A stretch of 64,000 nucleotides of DNA from Deltaproteobacteria bacterium (GTDB lineage: Bacteria > Myxococcota_A > Polyangia > GCA-2747355 > JADLHG01): the NCBI GenBank assembly GCA_020848905.1, contig JADLHG010000026.1, positions 117,494-181,493 on the forward strand. Reading direction: 5' to 3'. Positions 39,343-47,750 of the stretch are shown here, one piece after another. Made by a program: the position numbers and the translations under genes. Positions within the stretch are counted from its first letter, which is position 1; each line of letters starts with the position of its first letter. The notes below the pieces were generated by a model, which did not search any database, had not been told where the DNA came from, and saw nothing but the letters and a program-made list of their open reading frames with translations.

Positions 39343-41207
39343 CGCGCCGCCGGAGCGGGCATCGCCCCGCCGAAGACCAGCCGCGCCAGCTCGTCCGGGG
39401 AGGCGACATCCGCCGGCACGAGACCGGCCACGTGCCGGTAATAGTCTCGAAGCTTCTGCGGACGCAGCCCCTCGTCGTACTTCAGCAGCTGGTTGTCCGC
39501 GACGTGCAGGCCGTGGCTCTGCCGGAAGAGGCGCCAGTCGCGCGTCCCCGTCTCCGCCAGGTTAAGCGCCACCTTGCGGTTGAAGGCCAGCGCGCCGAGC
39601 GCCCCCCGCTGCCCCACCTTCACCGGATCCAGCGCGTAGGTGGCGAGCGCATCGTCCTTGGAGGCGATCCCCCACGGGCAGCCGAGCTTGCCGGCCCCGT
39701 CGCAGTGCCGCGCCATCCGGCACCCGACGCCGACCCCGAGCATCAGCCGCGCGGCCCCCACCCCGTCGGCCCCGAGGGCGAGCTTCTCCACCACGTCGGC
39801 CGGCGCGAGGGCCCCGCCCGTGGACTCCACGAAGACGCGGTCCCGCACGCCGAGCTTCTTGAGGATCGCGTCCACGACGATCGTCGCCTCGTTGATCGGC
39901 AGGCTCGTGTTGTCGCCCGGCGTGGCGTTCCCGCTCCCCGGGCTGAAGTCGCGGTCCGCACCGTCGAGCTGGAGGTGATCGGGCAGCGCGTCGTTCTCGA
40001 CGAGGAACTTGAGGAAGGTGTAGGTGTCCTGCACGCTCCCCACGCCGAACTTGAGCGAGACGGGCTTGCGGACCTCCTGGCGCGTGCGCTTCACGAGCCG
40101 CGCGATGGACTCGAAGCTGCTGAACTCGTCGGTGGTGGGGGGCGACGCGGCGTCCTTCTTGCGCGACAGATTGCGCACGGCCGCGGCGATCGGGGAGAGC
40201 TTGCTCGCGTCCACCCGCGCCCCGCGCTTGGCCGCCTGCTTCAGCTTGTACTGCACCATGGCGACGTAGGGGCTCGCCCCGAGGTCCTTCAGGCGCGTCC
40301 AGTCGATACGTCCGTCGGCGCCCCGCACGCCATTCAGCGCCGAGCCGAACTGCATCACGATCTGCGCCTTCTTCACGTCCTCGGGGGAGAGGTCGGCGAA
40401 GAGCTTCTGCCGCTCCTTCATCAGACGATCGATGAAGACGCGCACCTTGGCCTCGGCGTAGCTGCCGGGCCGGATGTCGCCCAGCTGCGCGCCGTGGGCC
40501 AGCACGAAGGCCTTGAGCGCCTCCCCGTCCCCGCTCAGCACGGCGAGGTGCATGTGCGGCCCGCCCTCCCCCGTGCTGTAGGTCTGGCGGACGCCGGCCT
40601 TGGCCAGCTTCACGTGGGCGTAGAGCAGCGCCACGAGCGCACGCGCCGAGAGCTGCGGGTAGCTCATCCCGGAGGTGTTCACGGCGGCGCCGAACTCCAC
40701 CTTGCGCACGTAGTCGTCGCGGCCGACCACCCGCACCTGCTCCCCGAGTTCCTTGATCGTGGCCCCTGTCGGAGGTATCAGCGGCGAGGTGATGAGCGGC
40801 GAGCCGGCGTAGACCTCGTGCCCGAAGCCCATGTGGGGCTCGCCATGATCGTGCCAGGCCTCGGCGTTCTTCCAGCGCGCGGAGTGGGCGTCGGGGGCGC
40901 TCGCCGAGACGTACTTGCGGAACATGGAGCCCACCCACTCGAGAAGCTGGCGGCCGTGCTCGAGCACCGGGCGATAGAGCCGACGACCCACGAAGGTCAC
41001 CCCCGCGACGCGACAGGACTCGACGCCGTAGAGGAGCGCGCGCTGGGCGCGGAGTCGCCCCGAGAGCTGCGTCCCGGGCCGGGCGGGCGAATCGGCGCTC
41101 TGAAGCGCCGGGGCCGGTCCCTTGGCCTCGATGGTGAGGGGATGGACGAAGAGGAGCGCCGCGACCAGGGCCGGGGCGGCGAGGCGACTCAGGGACGACC
41201 TCTGCAT
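39339..41207 (-). CDS. Exported glutamate-synthase-like FMN/iron-sulfur protein
   Basis: This 622-residue protein has a Sec-type signal peptide (LAAPALVAALLFVHPLTIEA) and, from about residue 125 to 520, the synthase domain of GltB-type glutamate synthases. Signatures are STGEGGPHMHLAVLSG (about 211-226), IVMQFGSALNGV, KPVSLKFGVGSVQ, an LQLDGADRDFSPGSG segment, FVESTGGALAPADVVEKLALGADGVG and the cluster motif C496-x5-C502-x7-C510 in GVGCRMARHC. The glutaminase domain is absent. FMN and 3Fe-4S cofactors are normally loaded in the cytoplasm, yet no twin-arginine motif precedes the hydrophobic core. Function and location are therefore open: a periplasmic oxidoreductase, or a membrane-tethered cytoplasmic protein. 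The ATG at 41207 follows AAGGAGG at a distance of about 11 bases. Confidence 0.85.
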   Translation of the reverse strand: MQRSSLSRLAAPALVAALLFVHPLTIEAKGPAPALQSADSPARPGTQLSGRLRAQRALLYGVESCRVAGVTFVGRRLYRPVLEHGRQLLEWVGSMFRKYVSASAPDAHSARWKNAEAWHDHGEPHMGFGHEVYAGSPLITSPLIPPTGATIKELGEQVRVVGRDDYVRKVEFGAAVNTSGMSYPQLSARALVALLYAHVKLAKAGVRQTYSTGEGGPHMHLAVLSGDGEALKAFVLAHGAQLGDIRPGSYAEAKVRVFIDRLMKERQKLFADLSPEDVKKAQIVMQFGSALNGVRGADGRIDWTRLKDLGASPYVAMVQYKLKQAAKRGARVDASKLSPIAAAVRNLSRKKDAASPPTTDEFSSFESIARLVKRTRQEVRKPVSLKFGVGSVQDTYTFLKFLVENDALPDHLQLDGADRDFSPGSGNATPGDNTSLPINEATIVVDAILKKLGVRDRVFVESTGGALAPADVVEKLALGADGVGAARLMLGVGVGCRMARHCDGAGKLGCPWGIASKDDALATYALDPVKVGQRGALGALAFNRKVALNLAETGTRDWRLFRQSHGLHVADNQLLKYDEGLRPQKLRDYYRHVAGLVPADVASPDELARLVFGGAMPAPAAR

Positions 41208-41531
41208 CGGGGCGGAACGGCCTCCTTCGAGCCCGGAAGGACGAGCAAGAACCACACCACGACCACCCGCGCCGCAGACGCGAACATACGCGTGGTTACG
41301 GCATTCCCCGAGGCCCACCGGGGTTGCCTGACGGCTGGGCCGGCGGCCAGGGCCGCACCCGGGCATGGCGTCACTTGTCCCCAGAGATCCCGGGTTCTGA
41401 CGCACCCGGGTTGAGGGGCGCGGAAGCGCTCGACGGGAGCTGCACGGGTCGCGCAGGCGAAAAACCCCGGAGATCCCTGGACCCGTGCCGGTCGGGCAGG
41501 GCTGGTCCAGGGCTTGCTTCGATCCCCGAGA
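41208..41531. promoter_or_regulatory. 324-base divergent intergenic region with inverted repeat
   Basis: This gap separates the GltB-like gene (minus) from a Cys-rich lipoprotein gene (plus). It holds a 9-base perfect inverted repeat CCCTGGACC (41475-41483) and GGTCCAGGG (41504-41512) around a 20-base loop, ending 19 bases before ATG 41532. It also has three CCCGGG sites (41358, 41391 and 41405 approximately) and a repeated CCCC-R-GAGATCCC. No gene-like frame with good codon use is seen. Regulatory function is inferred only from position. Confidence 0.45.
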
Positions 41532-42740
41532 ATGGCGCACGGCACGTGGGCGGTCGGTTTCCTCTTCCTCGCCTGTTCTCTCGGCACCGGAGGCTGCGCT
41601 CCGCTGAACGACCGGGAGGCGACGCCCGAGCCGCCCCCCTCGGTGGCGGGCTGCGGCCCCCACAACTGCAACGGCTGCTGCACGGCGGGGGGTCAGTGCC
41701 AGGAGGGGGGGAGCGACGAGGTCTGCGGCCTCGGCGGGGTAGCCTGCGTGAGCTGCACCGCGAGCGGCGGCACCTGCCAGGGAGGCACCTGCCAGAACAG
41801 CGCGGGCTGCGGGCCAGGAACCTGCGGGGGCTGCTGCGAGGGCACGGCCTGCGTGACGGGGCTGCTCGACGGGCAATGCGGGACCGGCGGGGCAGCGTGC
41901 GGCGGCTGCAAGATGGGCAGCCGGTGCGAGGTCTCCGGCACGGGCGGCGTGTGCGCGAAGGCGGCGGCCGCCGAGTCCACCAAGGGCGCCGACGGCGGAC
42001 TGCCAAAGAACAGGGACAGCGGCATCGGCACGGGCACGGGCACCGGCACCGGTACCTCTCCCTCGCCCACGCCGACCCCGACTCCGCCGAACGCGTGTCC
42101 CGTCCGGGGCTGCTCGAGCGAGTGCTTCATCCAGAACAACCGCGCCGTAGAGCAATGCGTGGGGACGGGCGGGCTCTGGAAGGCGAACGAGTGCGGCGCC
42201 ACCTACGGGAGCAAGCGGTACCGGCTGGGCCTCGACGGACGCTGCTACGGCTGCACGGGCTCGGGCTGGAGCGTGGCCGCGACCCAGGGCTCCTGCCCCG
42301 ACGGACTCACGGACACCAAATGGACGGTGCACGCGGTGGACGCCAGCGTGAACCCGACGGTGTGGAAGGACGAGGATGGAAGCTCGCCCGACCTGTACGT
42401 GGCCTGTGACGAGTGGGGAGACAACGGCGCGCATCCCGTGACGGACCGCTACTACGCGAGCTGGGACGTGGCCAAGGGACAGCTCACCTCGCTGCCCCCC
42501 TTCCGCCTCAAGCTCCCGGTCGGCATCACGAGCCTGCTCGCGGGGACCCATTGCCGCGTCGTGGACGACAACGGCTTCAAGTGGCACAAGGAGGTGGGGA
42601 CCTGCTTCGTGAAGCCGAGCGCCGCGAGCCTGGTGGACGGCCAGCTGCTCACCCTGTCGGGGAGCCAGTGCCCGAACAGCGTCACCAAGGGCGCGCCGGT
42701 GAACTTCCTGCGCCTGCGCTTCAAGCTCGTCACGCAGTAG
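41532..42740 (+). CDS. Cysteine-rich lipoprotein with Gly-Thr/Pro-Thr linker
   Basis: This 402-residue protein has lipobox GTGGC. Cys-rich repeats (about 40-150) include GPHNCNGCCTAGGQC, GPGTCGGCCEGTACV and CGTGGAACGGCK. A simple linker follows (GIGTGTGTGTGT then SPSPTPTPTP, about 165-192), and then a C-terminal domain of about 150 residues that starts WTVHAVDASVNPTVW, has KDEDGSSPDLYVACDEWGDN and ends FLRLRFKLVTQ. The C-terminal domain shows C2-like beta-sandwich features with acidic loops, a weak impression only. The hexanucleotide GGCACS repeats at about 42022-42055 could slip in frame. The start at 41532 gives the better signal peptide; an ATG at 41514 overlaps the inverted repeat. Confidence 0.82.
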   Translation: MAHGTWAVGFLFLACSLGTGGCAPLNDREATPEPPPSVAGCGPHNCNGCCTAGGQCQEGGSDEVCGLGGVACVSCTASGGTCQGGTCQNSAGCGPGTCGGCCEGTACVTGLLDGQCGTGGAACGGCKMGSRCEVSGTGGVCAKAAAAESTKGADGGLPKNRDSGIGTGTGTGTGTSPSPTPTPTPPNACPVRGCSSECFIQNNRAVEQCVGTGGLWKANECGATYGSKRYRLGLDGRCYGCTGSGWSVAATQGSCPDGLTDTKWTVHAVDASVNPTVWKDEDGSSPDLYVACDEWGDNGAHPVTDRYYASWDVAKGQLTSLPPFRLKLPVGITSLLAGTHCRVVDDNGFKWHKEVGTCFVKPSAASLVDGQLLTLSGSQCPNSVTKGAPVNFLRLRFKLVTQ

Positions 42741-42744
42741 GCGC

Positions 42745-42771
42745 GACGCGCCGCGCGTCCGAGGCGCGGAC
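42745..42771. terminator. Overlapping GC hairpins between convergent genes
   Basis: GACGCG-CCG-CGCGTC (42745-42759) and GTCCG-AGGCG-CGGAC (42757-42771) form two mutually exclusive hairpins in a 36-base gap between convergent stops. There is no U-tract. A bidirectional transcription end is likely from position. Confidence 0.4.
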
Positions 42772-42776
42772 CCGCG

Positions 42777-44354
42777 CTACGCCTGTTCCAGCTTGCGGAT
42801 CCCGCGCTTGTCCAGAATCACGCGGATGCGCTCCATCGTGACCCGGCCCGCCTCGCCCGTCTGGGCCCGCAGCACGAAGACCACGTTGATGTGGTAGACC
42901 TTCGGGCACTCCACGAGCTCCACGCGATCCGTCTCGACCTGATACGCGGGCACCGCCGCCACGGGGTCGTCCGTGCGCACCAGGAACTGCGAGATGTCGA
43001 AGCGGATGATGTCGTTGATGTCGTGATGCAGGTCGTCGAGATTGGCGATCGAGCTGCCAAGCAGCGTGATCTCCTTCTCGTACTTCATCACCACCTCGGG
43101 CTTGCCGCTCGTCTCGATCATCGTCTTCGAATCGCGATGGCGGAACGAGAGCACCTCCGAGGGAACCTTCTCCTTGCCGATGAAGCTGAAGGCCTCCCGG
43201 CAGCGGCCGATGTTCACGCCGTGCAGCGGGTCGTGGATGCGCACGTCGTAGTCGGCGAGAAAGCGCGTCATCTTGGCCGAGAAGTAGAGCTTCAGCCAGT
43301 CCTTGAGCCGGTCCTTGAGCATGTAGCTCACGACCAGCGCCACCACGAAGGGCCAGGTGTTCAGGCCGTAGCGCTGCTGCGCGAAGACGCCGGCCACCGT
43401 GGCCACGAGCATGGCCAGCCCCGCCGCGATGGCCGCCCCTAGGTCGGCGATGCGGCGCCCCTCCTTCTCCTTGCTGATCTCGAGAAAGAGCACCGACATG
43501 ACGAACTTCTTGAGCAGACCCTGCCGGTAGACGAAGTGCTCGCGACTGCCGCCTCCGTCGAGCACGCTCGGGTACCCGGAGCCGCGCCGGTGCTCCCGCT
43601 CGGCGAGCAGCCGGTCGCGGGCTTTCTGCCGGACCTCTTCGAGAGCCGGCCGCAGCTCGGCGTGGTGGTCGATCTGTTCGACGAGGCGCGTGAGGTGCGT
43701 CTCGCTGGCCAGGCTCAGGTACTCGTCCACGTACTGGTGCGTCTCCCTGAGCCACGCGGGAAGGACCGGGTCGAGCAGCGCCGGGCGCAGCTCGCGGAAG
43801 CGCGTCACTACCGCCTCGAGCTCCGCGATCAGTCGCCGACCGCTCGCACGCACGTCGTCCACCACCGCCGCGCGGCGAGCCGGGTCGCCGTTCGCCGCTT
43901 CCAACCGCTCGCACTGGGTCGTGACGCGATCCCGGAGATTGGCGCGGATGAGACAGCCCACGAGGCGCAGGTCGTAGCTGATCTGGTTCAGGTAGTCCTC
44001 GCGCCGCGGGTCCTTCAGCACCTTCGGTACCATCTTCGCCAACCGAGCGAGCGGCGAGAGACGGTTGTCCTCCTCGCAGAGCGACCCGAGCGAGGCCTGC
44101 GGCGTCTTGAAGCGGATGTAGGCCTGGATGTCGCTGTAGAACTGCTCGCGCGAGTAGGTGTAGCTGTTGATCCCGAGACTGCGCGGCACGAAGAAGTAGG
44201 TCTCGACGCGGTACCGCGTCTGGTCGAGCTTGGGGTCGATCGAGTAGTCGAGCTTGACCTCGAAGTGATTGCTGTCGTGGATCCCGATGCGGCTGTCGAT
44301 CAGGTCGTGCGTGGCGGGCGGGGGCCCACCTCCGACGAGCTTGTGGACCGGCAT
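42777..44354 (-). CDS. Unknown membrane protein with large cytoplasmic domains
   Basis: This 525-residue protein has a soluble N-terminal region of about 300 residues (KLDYSIDPKLDQTRYRVETYFFVPRS and a helical stretch around 170-250). Two close transmembrane helices follow at about 302-326 (LGAAIAAGLAMLVATVAGVFA) and 333-347 (WPFVVALVVSYML), then a C-terminal domain of about 175 residues (RLKDWLKLYFSAKMTRFLADYDVRIHD region, then VYHINVVFVLRAQ near the end). Both large parts are predicted cytoplasmic with a short periplasmic hairpin. No family is recognised. ATG 44354 is chosen; an in-frame ATG at 44420 is possible. It follows the lipoprotein gene at 44510 by 155 bases on the same strand. Confidence 0.8.
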   Translation of the reverse strand: MPVHKLVGGGPPPATHDLIDSRIGIHDSNHFEVKLDYSIDPKLDQTRYRVETYFFVPRSLGINSYTYSREQFYSDIQAYIRFKTPQASLGSLCEEDNRLSPLARLAKMVPKVLKDPRREDYLNQISYDLRLVGCLIRANLRDRVTTQCERLEAANGDPARRAAVVDDVRASGRRLIAELEAVVTRFRELRPALLDPVLPAWLRETHQYVDEYLSLASETHLTRLVEQIDHHAELRPALEEVRQKARDRLLAEREHRRGSGYPSVLDGGGSREHFVYRQGLLKKFVMSVLFLEISKEKEGRRIADLGAAIAAGLAMLVATVAGVFAQQRYGLNTWPFVVALVVSYMLKDRLKDWLKLYFSAKMTRFLADYDVRIHDPLHGVNIGRCREAFSFIGKEKVPSEVLSFRHRDSKTMIETSGKPEVVMKYEKEITLLGSSIANLDDLHHDINDIIRFDISQFLVRTDDPVAAVPAYQVETDRVELVECPKVYHINVVFVLRAQTGEAGRVTMERIRVILDKRGIRKLEQA

Positions 44355-44509
44355 GCTCTGCGACGCCGCGACGTGGCGTCTTCTGCCCCCCGTCAGGAGC
44401 TGTGGCTTCGGCCAACCCAACGCGTTCTCAGCAACCGCCTTTCAGCACCCCGAAAGTGTGACAAACCCCCGTCGCGATGTGTAGAAGTTTTTGCCGCGGG
44501 CACCGTCGG

Positions 44510-45100
44510 TCACGGCGTCGGTGGCGAGGGCGCCTCTGTCTCGGGAGCCCCCTCGGGGGTCCCCTCGGGCGGGGGAGCCGCCGGCGGAGGCGCAGGCGGC
44601 GTCGCCGAGGGCGTGCCCCGTCCCGCTCCCCCTCCACCGCCCGCCTCCCACCTGAGGTCCTGCGCGAGAACCTGCCCCGGCGTCATCCCATCCCCCGACG
44701 GGTTCTCGTGCACCCGCGCGATCTCCACGGCCGGCGCCCCCGGGACGGGCGCGTTGAAGCGACAGTGCAGCACCAGCACCGCGCGGGCACGCGGCCCGAG
44801 GAGGAGCACCGGCCGGCGCTCGAGGTGCCGGCTATGGATGACTCCGGGATAGCGTCCGCGAAAACAGCGCAGCTGGCTGGCGTGGATCATCAGCACCTGC
44901 TGCGACTCGCTGATGAGGTTCAGCCGCACGTCGTAGCCGTCTCGCTTCTCCTTGATCCAGTCGGCCCACACGCCAAGCACTCCGGGACTCGTGACGAGGT
45001 TTCCCTCCCCCGGCGCGACGTGTAGGTGTGCGGAACAGCCCCCAAGCCAGGCCGTGGCCAGAACTGCCGCGGCGCCTCCGAGCCATGGATATCGCGTCAT
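44510..45100 (-). CDS. Lipoprotein of unknown function with proline-rich tail
   Basis: This 196-residue protein has lipobox AWLGGC (Cys near 22). A globular domain to about residue 145 has VWADWIKEKRDGYDVRLNLISESQQVLMIHASQLRCFRG split by a Cys and RPVLLLGPRARAVLVLHCRFN, and the last 45 residues are Gly then Pro/Glu-rich. The domain resembles small beta-sandwich lipoproteins that carry two conserved Cys. The start at 45100 is chosen for the signal peptide; GTG 45157 would add 19 residues. It may be cotranscribed with the membrane protein that follows. Confidence 0.8.
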   Translation of the reverse strand: MTRYPWLGGAAAVLATAWLGGCSAHLHVAPGEGNLVTSPGVLGVWADWIKEKRDGYDVRLNLISESQQVLMIHASQLRCFRGRYPGVIHSRHLERRPVLLLGPRARAVLVLHCRFNAPVPGAPAVEIARVHENPSGDGMTPGQVLAQDLRWEAGGGGGAGRGTPSATPPAPPPAAPPPEGTPEGAPETEAPSPPTP

Positions 45101-45319
45101 GGCCCTGGAGCCTAGGTCAGCCTCGCACGCGGCGTCCATGATCCGGCGCACGGGCACGCGATGTCGCCGGACGACGGGTGCACGGACTCATGGCGTCGCC
45201 GGACGTTCACACCCTCGGGGAAAACCCAAGGGCCACGCGGGAGGGCGCCTGGCACGGGCGATGCTCTCTACCCCCTCCAGACGGGGTCGCCACACGAAGG
45301 CACCCCAAGGAGATGAGCC

Positions 45320-45766
45320 ATGAAAACAACGACGCTGGTCCTCGGAACCACCCTCGCGCTCTCCGCTCTGCTCGGCACCGGCTGCTTCATCGAGGTGGGC
45401 GCGGAGGTGCCGTCGGTCTACGTAGACACGCCCGTGCCGGCGACGCGGCTCGGGGACCTGGAGGTGCAGTGGACGCTCGAGGGGGTAGGCTGGCTCAGTC
45501 AGTGCGACCGGTTCGGCGTGGACTACTTCGTGGCGGAGGCCCACGGCCCCGAGTTCCGTCAGGTGCGCGTGGACTGCCGGGGCGGGGCGTGGAGCACCGG
45601 CCGGAACTTCTCCGGGCTCCGGGTCGGACGGTACCAGCTGCTCGTGGAGGCGCGCGACCGCTTCGGCCGCACGCTGGGCTCGATGGGCGTGGACCACGAC
45701 GTGACGGGCTCGGGCCAGCTCGACGTCTACCGGTTCGAGTTCGGCGCGAGCGACCTGCTGCGGTAG
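45320..45766 (+). CDS. Small lipoprotein
   Basis: This 148-residue protein has lipobox LLGTGC (Cys22). The mature domain is beta-rich: DLEVQWTLEGVGWLSQCDRFGVDYFV, RQVRVDCRGGAWSTGRNFSGLRVGRYQLLVEARDRFG split over strands, and a terminal YRFEFGASDLLR. Two further Cys probably form a disulfide. The pattern is that of an Ig-like or fibronectin-like sandwich. AAGGAGATGAGCC precedes the ATG. It converges on the tiny Lys-rich gene. Confidence 0.82.
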   Translation: MKTTTLVLGTTLALSALLGTGCFIEVGAEVPSVYVDTPVPATRLGDLEVQWTLEGVGWLSQCDRFGVDYFVAEAHGPEFRQVRVDCRGGAWSTGRNFSGLRVGRYQLLVEARDRFGRTLGSMGVDHDVTGSGQLDVYRFEFGASDLLR

Positions 45767-45770
45767 CTAC

Positions 45771-45950
45771 CTAGCTGCGCTCTTTCGTCTCCGGCTTGCT
45801 CTCGCCCTCGTCCCCGCCCTTGTCGCCCTTCTTGCCCTTCTTGCCCTTCTTCGCGGCGGCCGGCTTGCCCTCTTCGCCACAGGCGAAGGCGGTCGAGAAA
45901 GCGAAGGTCAGGGCGAGGGCCGTCGTGGCAGCTACGATCAACTTACGCAT
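45771..45950 (-). CDS. Tiny exported lysine-rich protein
   Basis: This 59-residue protein has a signal peptide (LIVAATTALALTFAFSTAFA) and a mature part of about 36 residues that is almost wholly charged: CGEEGKPAAAKKGKKGKKG then DKGGDEGESKPETKERS. AAAGGAGA lies 7 bases before the ATG at 45950. One Cys follows the signal, at a position that could also act as a weak lipobox (TAFAC). Such small basic-acidic proteins are easily missed in annotation. Function is unknown. Confidence 0.75.
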   Translation of the reverse strand: MRKLIVAATTALALTFAFSTAFACGEEGKPAAAKKGKKGKKGDKGGDEGESKPETKERS

Positions 45951-46058
45951 GTCGAATCTCCTTTGGGGGTGGCAACACAACGAAGGGAGTATACGCGATT
46001 CGCTGGCGGCGACCAGGCCGGGCGCGGGCCTCCCCCACCCGGCGGGCCGCCCCCCACG

Positions 46059-47498
46059 CTACTGCGCGCTGCAGACCACGTGCGTGAAAAGAATCTGCTT
46101 CTGCGGGGCGTTCATCCAGGCCACGGCGTAGGCTCCACCCACGGAGATGACCTCCGGGAAGGACGCCGTCCCCTTCTCGTCCGGCGACAGCGTCACGAGA
46201 CCGCAGCGCTCGTCCGGATCGCTCACGCAGCTCTTGCCGTCGGCCTTCATGGGCTTGCCCGCGTCATCGAGGATCGCGAAGACCAGCTTCGAGCCCTCCT
46301 TGCCGCAGTTGTCCTGCCAGACCACGGCGTAGCGCTCTCCGTTGTAGGAGACGGCCGGGGTGCAGGGCGAGCCGGCCGCGTTCACCGTCTGCGCCGCGAG
46401 CAGGTCGCCGGTCTTCGTGATGCGCGAGAACTGCACCATGCCTTTGTCCTTGGACGGATTCTCCGAGAAGGCGATGCCGAACTCGGCGCCGGCGTAAACC
46501 AGGTCCGGCGTGGAGTCGAGCAGGCCGTAGCTCTTGCTCAGGCTCTTCTCCGTGCCGACCGGCGTCCCGTCCTGCCCGAGGAGCAGGAAGAAGTGCTCGT
46601 TGCTCCCCCCCGTCGGGAAGTCGCGCCAGACCATGGCGTACTGCTTGCCGTCGAAGGCCAGCTCCGGGGAGAAGGGCGCCTTCTTGGACGTGTCGGTGGT
46701 GATGCGCTTCTCCGGCACGAGCTCCGCGCCGTCGGCCTTGATCACCTTGAAGTAGACGTCGCTGCGTCCGGACTCGTACGGAGGATAGGGCGTGGTCTTG
46801 GAGTTGCGGCTATCGCGCCAGGTGAGCGCCAGCTGGTTCGCCCCGCCCGCCTCGACGAAGCCCGGCCGGAGCAGGTACGGATAGCCCGCCTTGGTCGACG
46901 TGGTGACCTTCACCTCGCCGCAGCCCGGGTCCTTGCAGACCGCGCCGGCGGCCAGCCGCTCGCCGTTTTCGCTGAGGCTCAGGAAGTAGAGGTCGCTCTT
47001 GTCCGAGGCCTCGCGGTTGTCCCCCCAGACCACCACGAAGTCTTTGCCGGAGTTGGCGATGGCCACCCCTTCCATCATGCGCGCGCTGGGGTCCTTGGTG
47101 AGCGCCACGGGCTCGCCCTGCGCCTTGCCGTCCTTGCTCAGGCGCAGGAACATCGGGTTGGTCTTCACCGTGCTGGAGACCACCGTCTCCTGCGCGAAGG
47201 TCAGTCCGTATTGATCGTTCGCCCACGCCAGGCGCGGCATCCAGGGCGCCTTGCCGTTCGTGCTGGTGTGGATCGCGACCGTCCCCACCGGCTTGCAGTT
47301 GGTGCCGATCTTACCGGGGAGCGCCGAATCGCTGCCCGGGAGGAACCCGCCGTCCCGCTTGACCGTCGAGCCGTCGGCGGGCGTCGTCTTGGCCGCGCCG
47401 CCGCACCCGGCAAGGGCCAGGGACAGGCCCCCGAGCGCGAGCCATCCGCCTCGCCGCCGCCCCGCGTTTCGCCGCCATGCTGCTTGCCGTGGATACAT
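46059..47498 (-). CDS. Lipoprotein with repeated beta-propeller-like blades
   Basis: This 479-residue protein has lipobox LALAGC (Cys about 32). It contains repeated strands of the type AWANDQYGLTFAQE, GKDFVVVWGDNREA, NQLALTWRDSRNS, GKQYAMVWRDFPTG, GAEFGIAFSENPS and GERYAVVWQDN. The WRD/WGDN blade endings spaced about 50-60 residues suggest a six- or seven-bladed propeller. Function is unknown, probably a surface binding protein. ATG 47498 is preceded by GGAGGAGT. The upstream gap to the macroglobulin stop is 252 bases and includes a 16-base near-palindrome. Confidence 0.85.
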   Translation of the reverse strand: MYPRQAAWRRNAGRRRGGWLALGGLSLALAGCGGAAKTTPADGSTVKRDGGFLPGSDSALPGKIGTNCKPVGTVAIHTSTNGKAPWMPRLAWANDQYGLTFAQETVVSSTVKTNPMFLRLSKDGKAQGEPVALTKDPSARMMEGVAIANSGKDFVVVWGDNREASDKSDLYFLSLSENGERLAAGAVCKDPGCGEVKVTTSTKAGYPYLLRPGFVEAGGANQLALTWRDSRNSKTTPYPPYESGRSDVYFKVIKADGAELVPEKRITTDTSKKAPFSPELAFDGKQYAMVWRDFPTGGSNEHFFLLLGQDGTPVGTEKSLSKSYGLLDSTPDLVYAGAEFGIAFSENPSKDKGMVQFSRITKTGDLLAAQTVNAAGSPCTPAVSYNGERYAVVWQDNCGKEGSKLVFAILDDAGKPMKADGKSCVSDPDERCGLVTLSPDEKGTASFPEVISVGGAYAVAWMNAPQKQILFTHVVCSAQ

Positions 47499-47640
47499 CG
47501 TCTTTACTCCTCCTCGGCGCCTCAGGTGGGCGCGCCAGCGGTGACCCCGGTCCCTCTCCGCACCGGGCGGGCGAAGCGTGCAATCCACGGGCCAAAGCCT
47601 GCGAAAATGCCTTCGTTTTTCTTCTTGGCGGCTTATCCAG

Positions 47641-47656
47641 GCCAGCAGGTGCTGGC
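47641..47656. promoter_or_regulatory. 16-base inverted repeat upstream of the propeller lipoprotein
   Basis: GCCAGCA-GG-TGCTGGC has 7-base perfect arms around a 2-base centre. It sits 143 bases before the lipoprotein start codon and 95 bases beyond the macroglobulin stop. It could be an operator or part of a terminator; position does not decide. Confidence 0.35.
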
Positions 47657-47750
47657 GTCACGCTGCGGTGTAGCGCGTTGTAGGTGTATTGACCCCATCG
47701 TGGCGCGCAGAGTGGCCACCGACGCGTGGGCCGACAGACGTGGGAGCGGA

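Noticed and set aside
39339..41207. Ordinary cytoplasmic glutamate synthase large subunit
   Set aside because: The glutaminase domain is missing and a clear signal-peptide-like N terminus is present, so gltB was not assigned.
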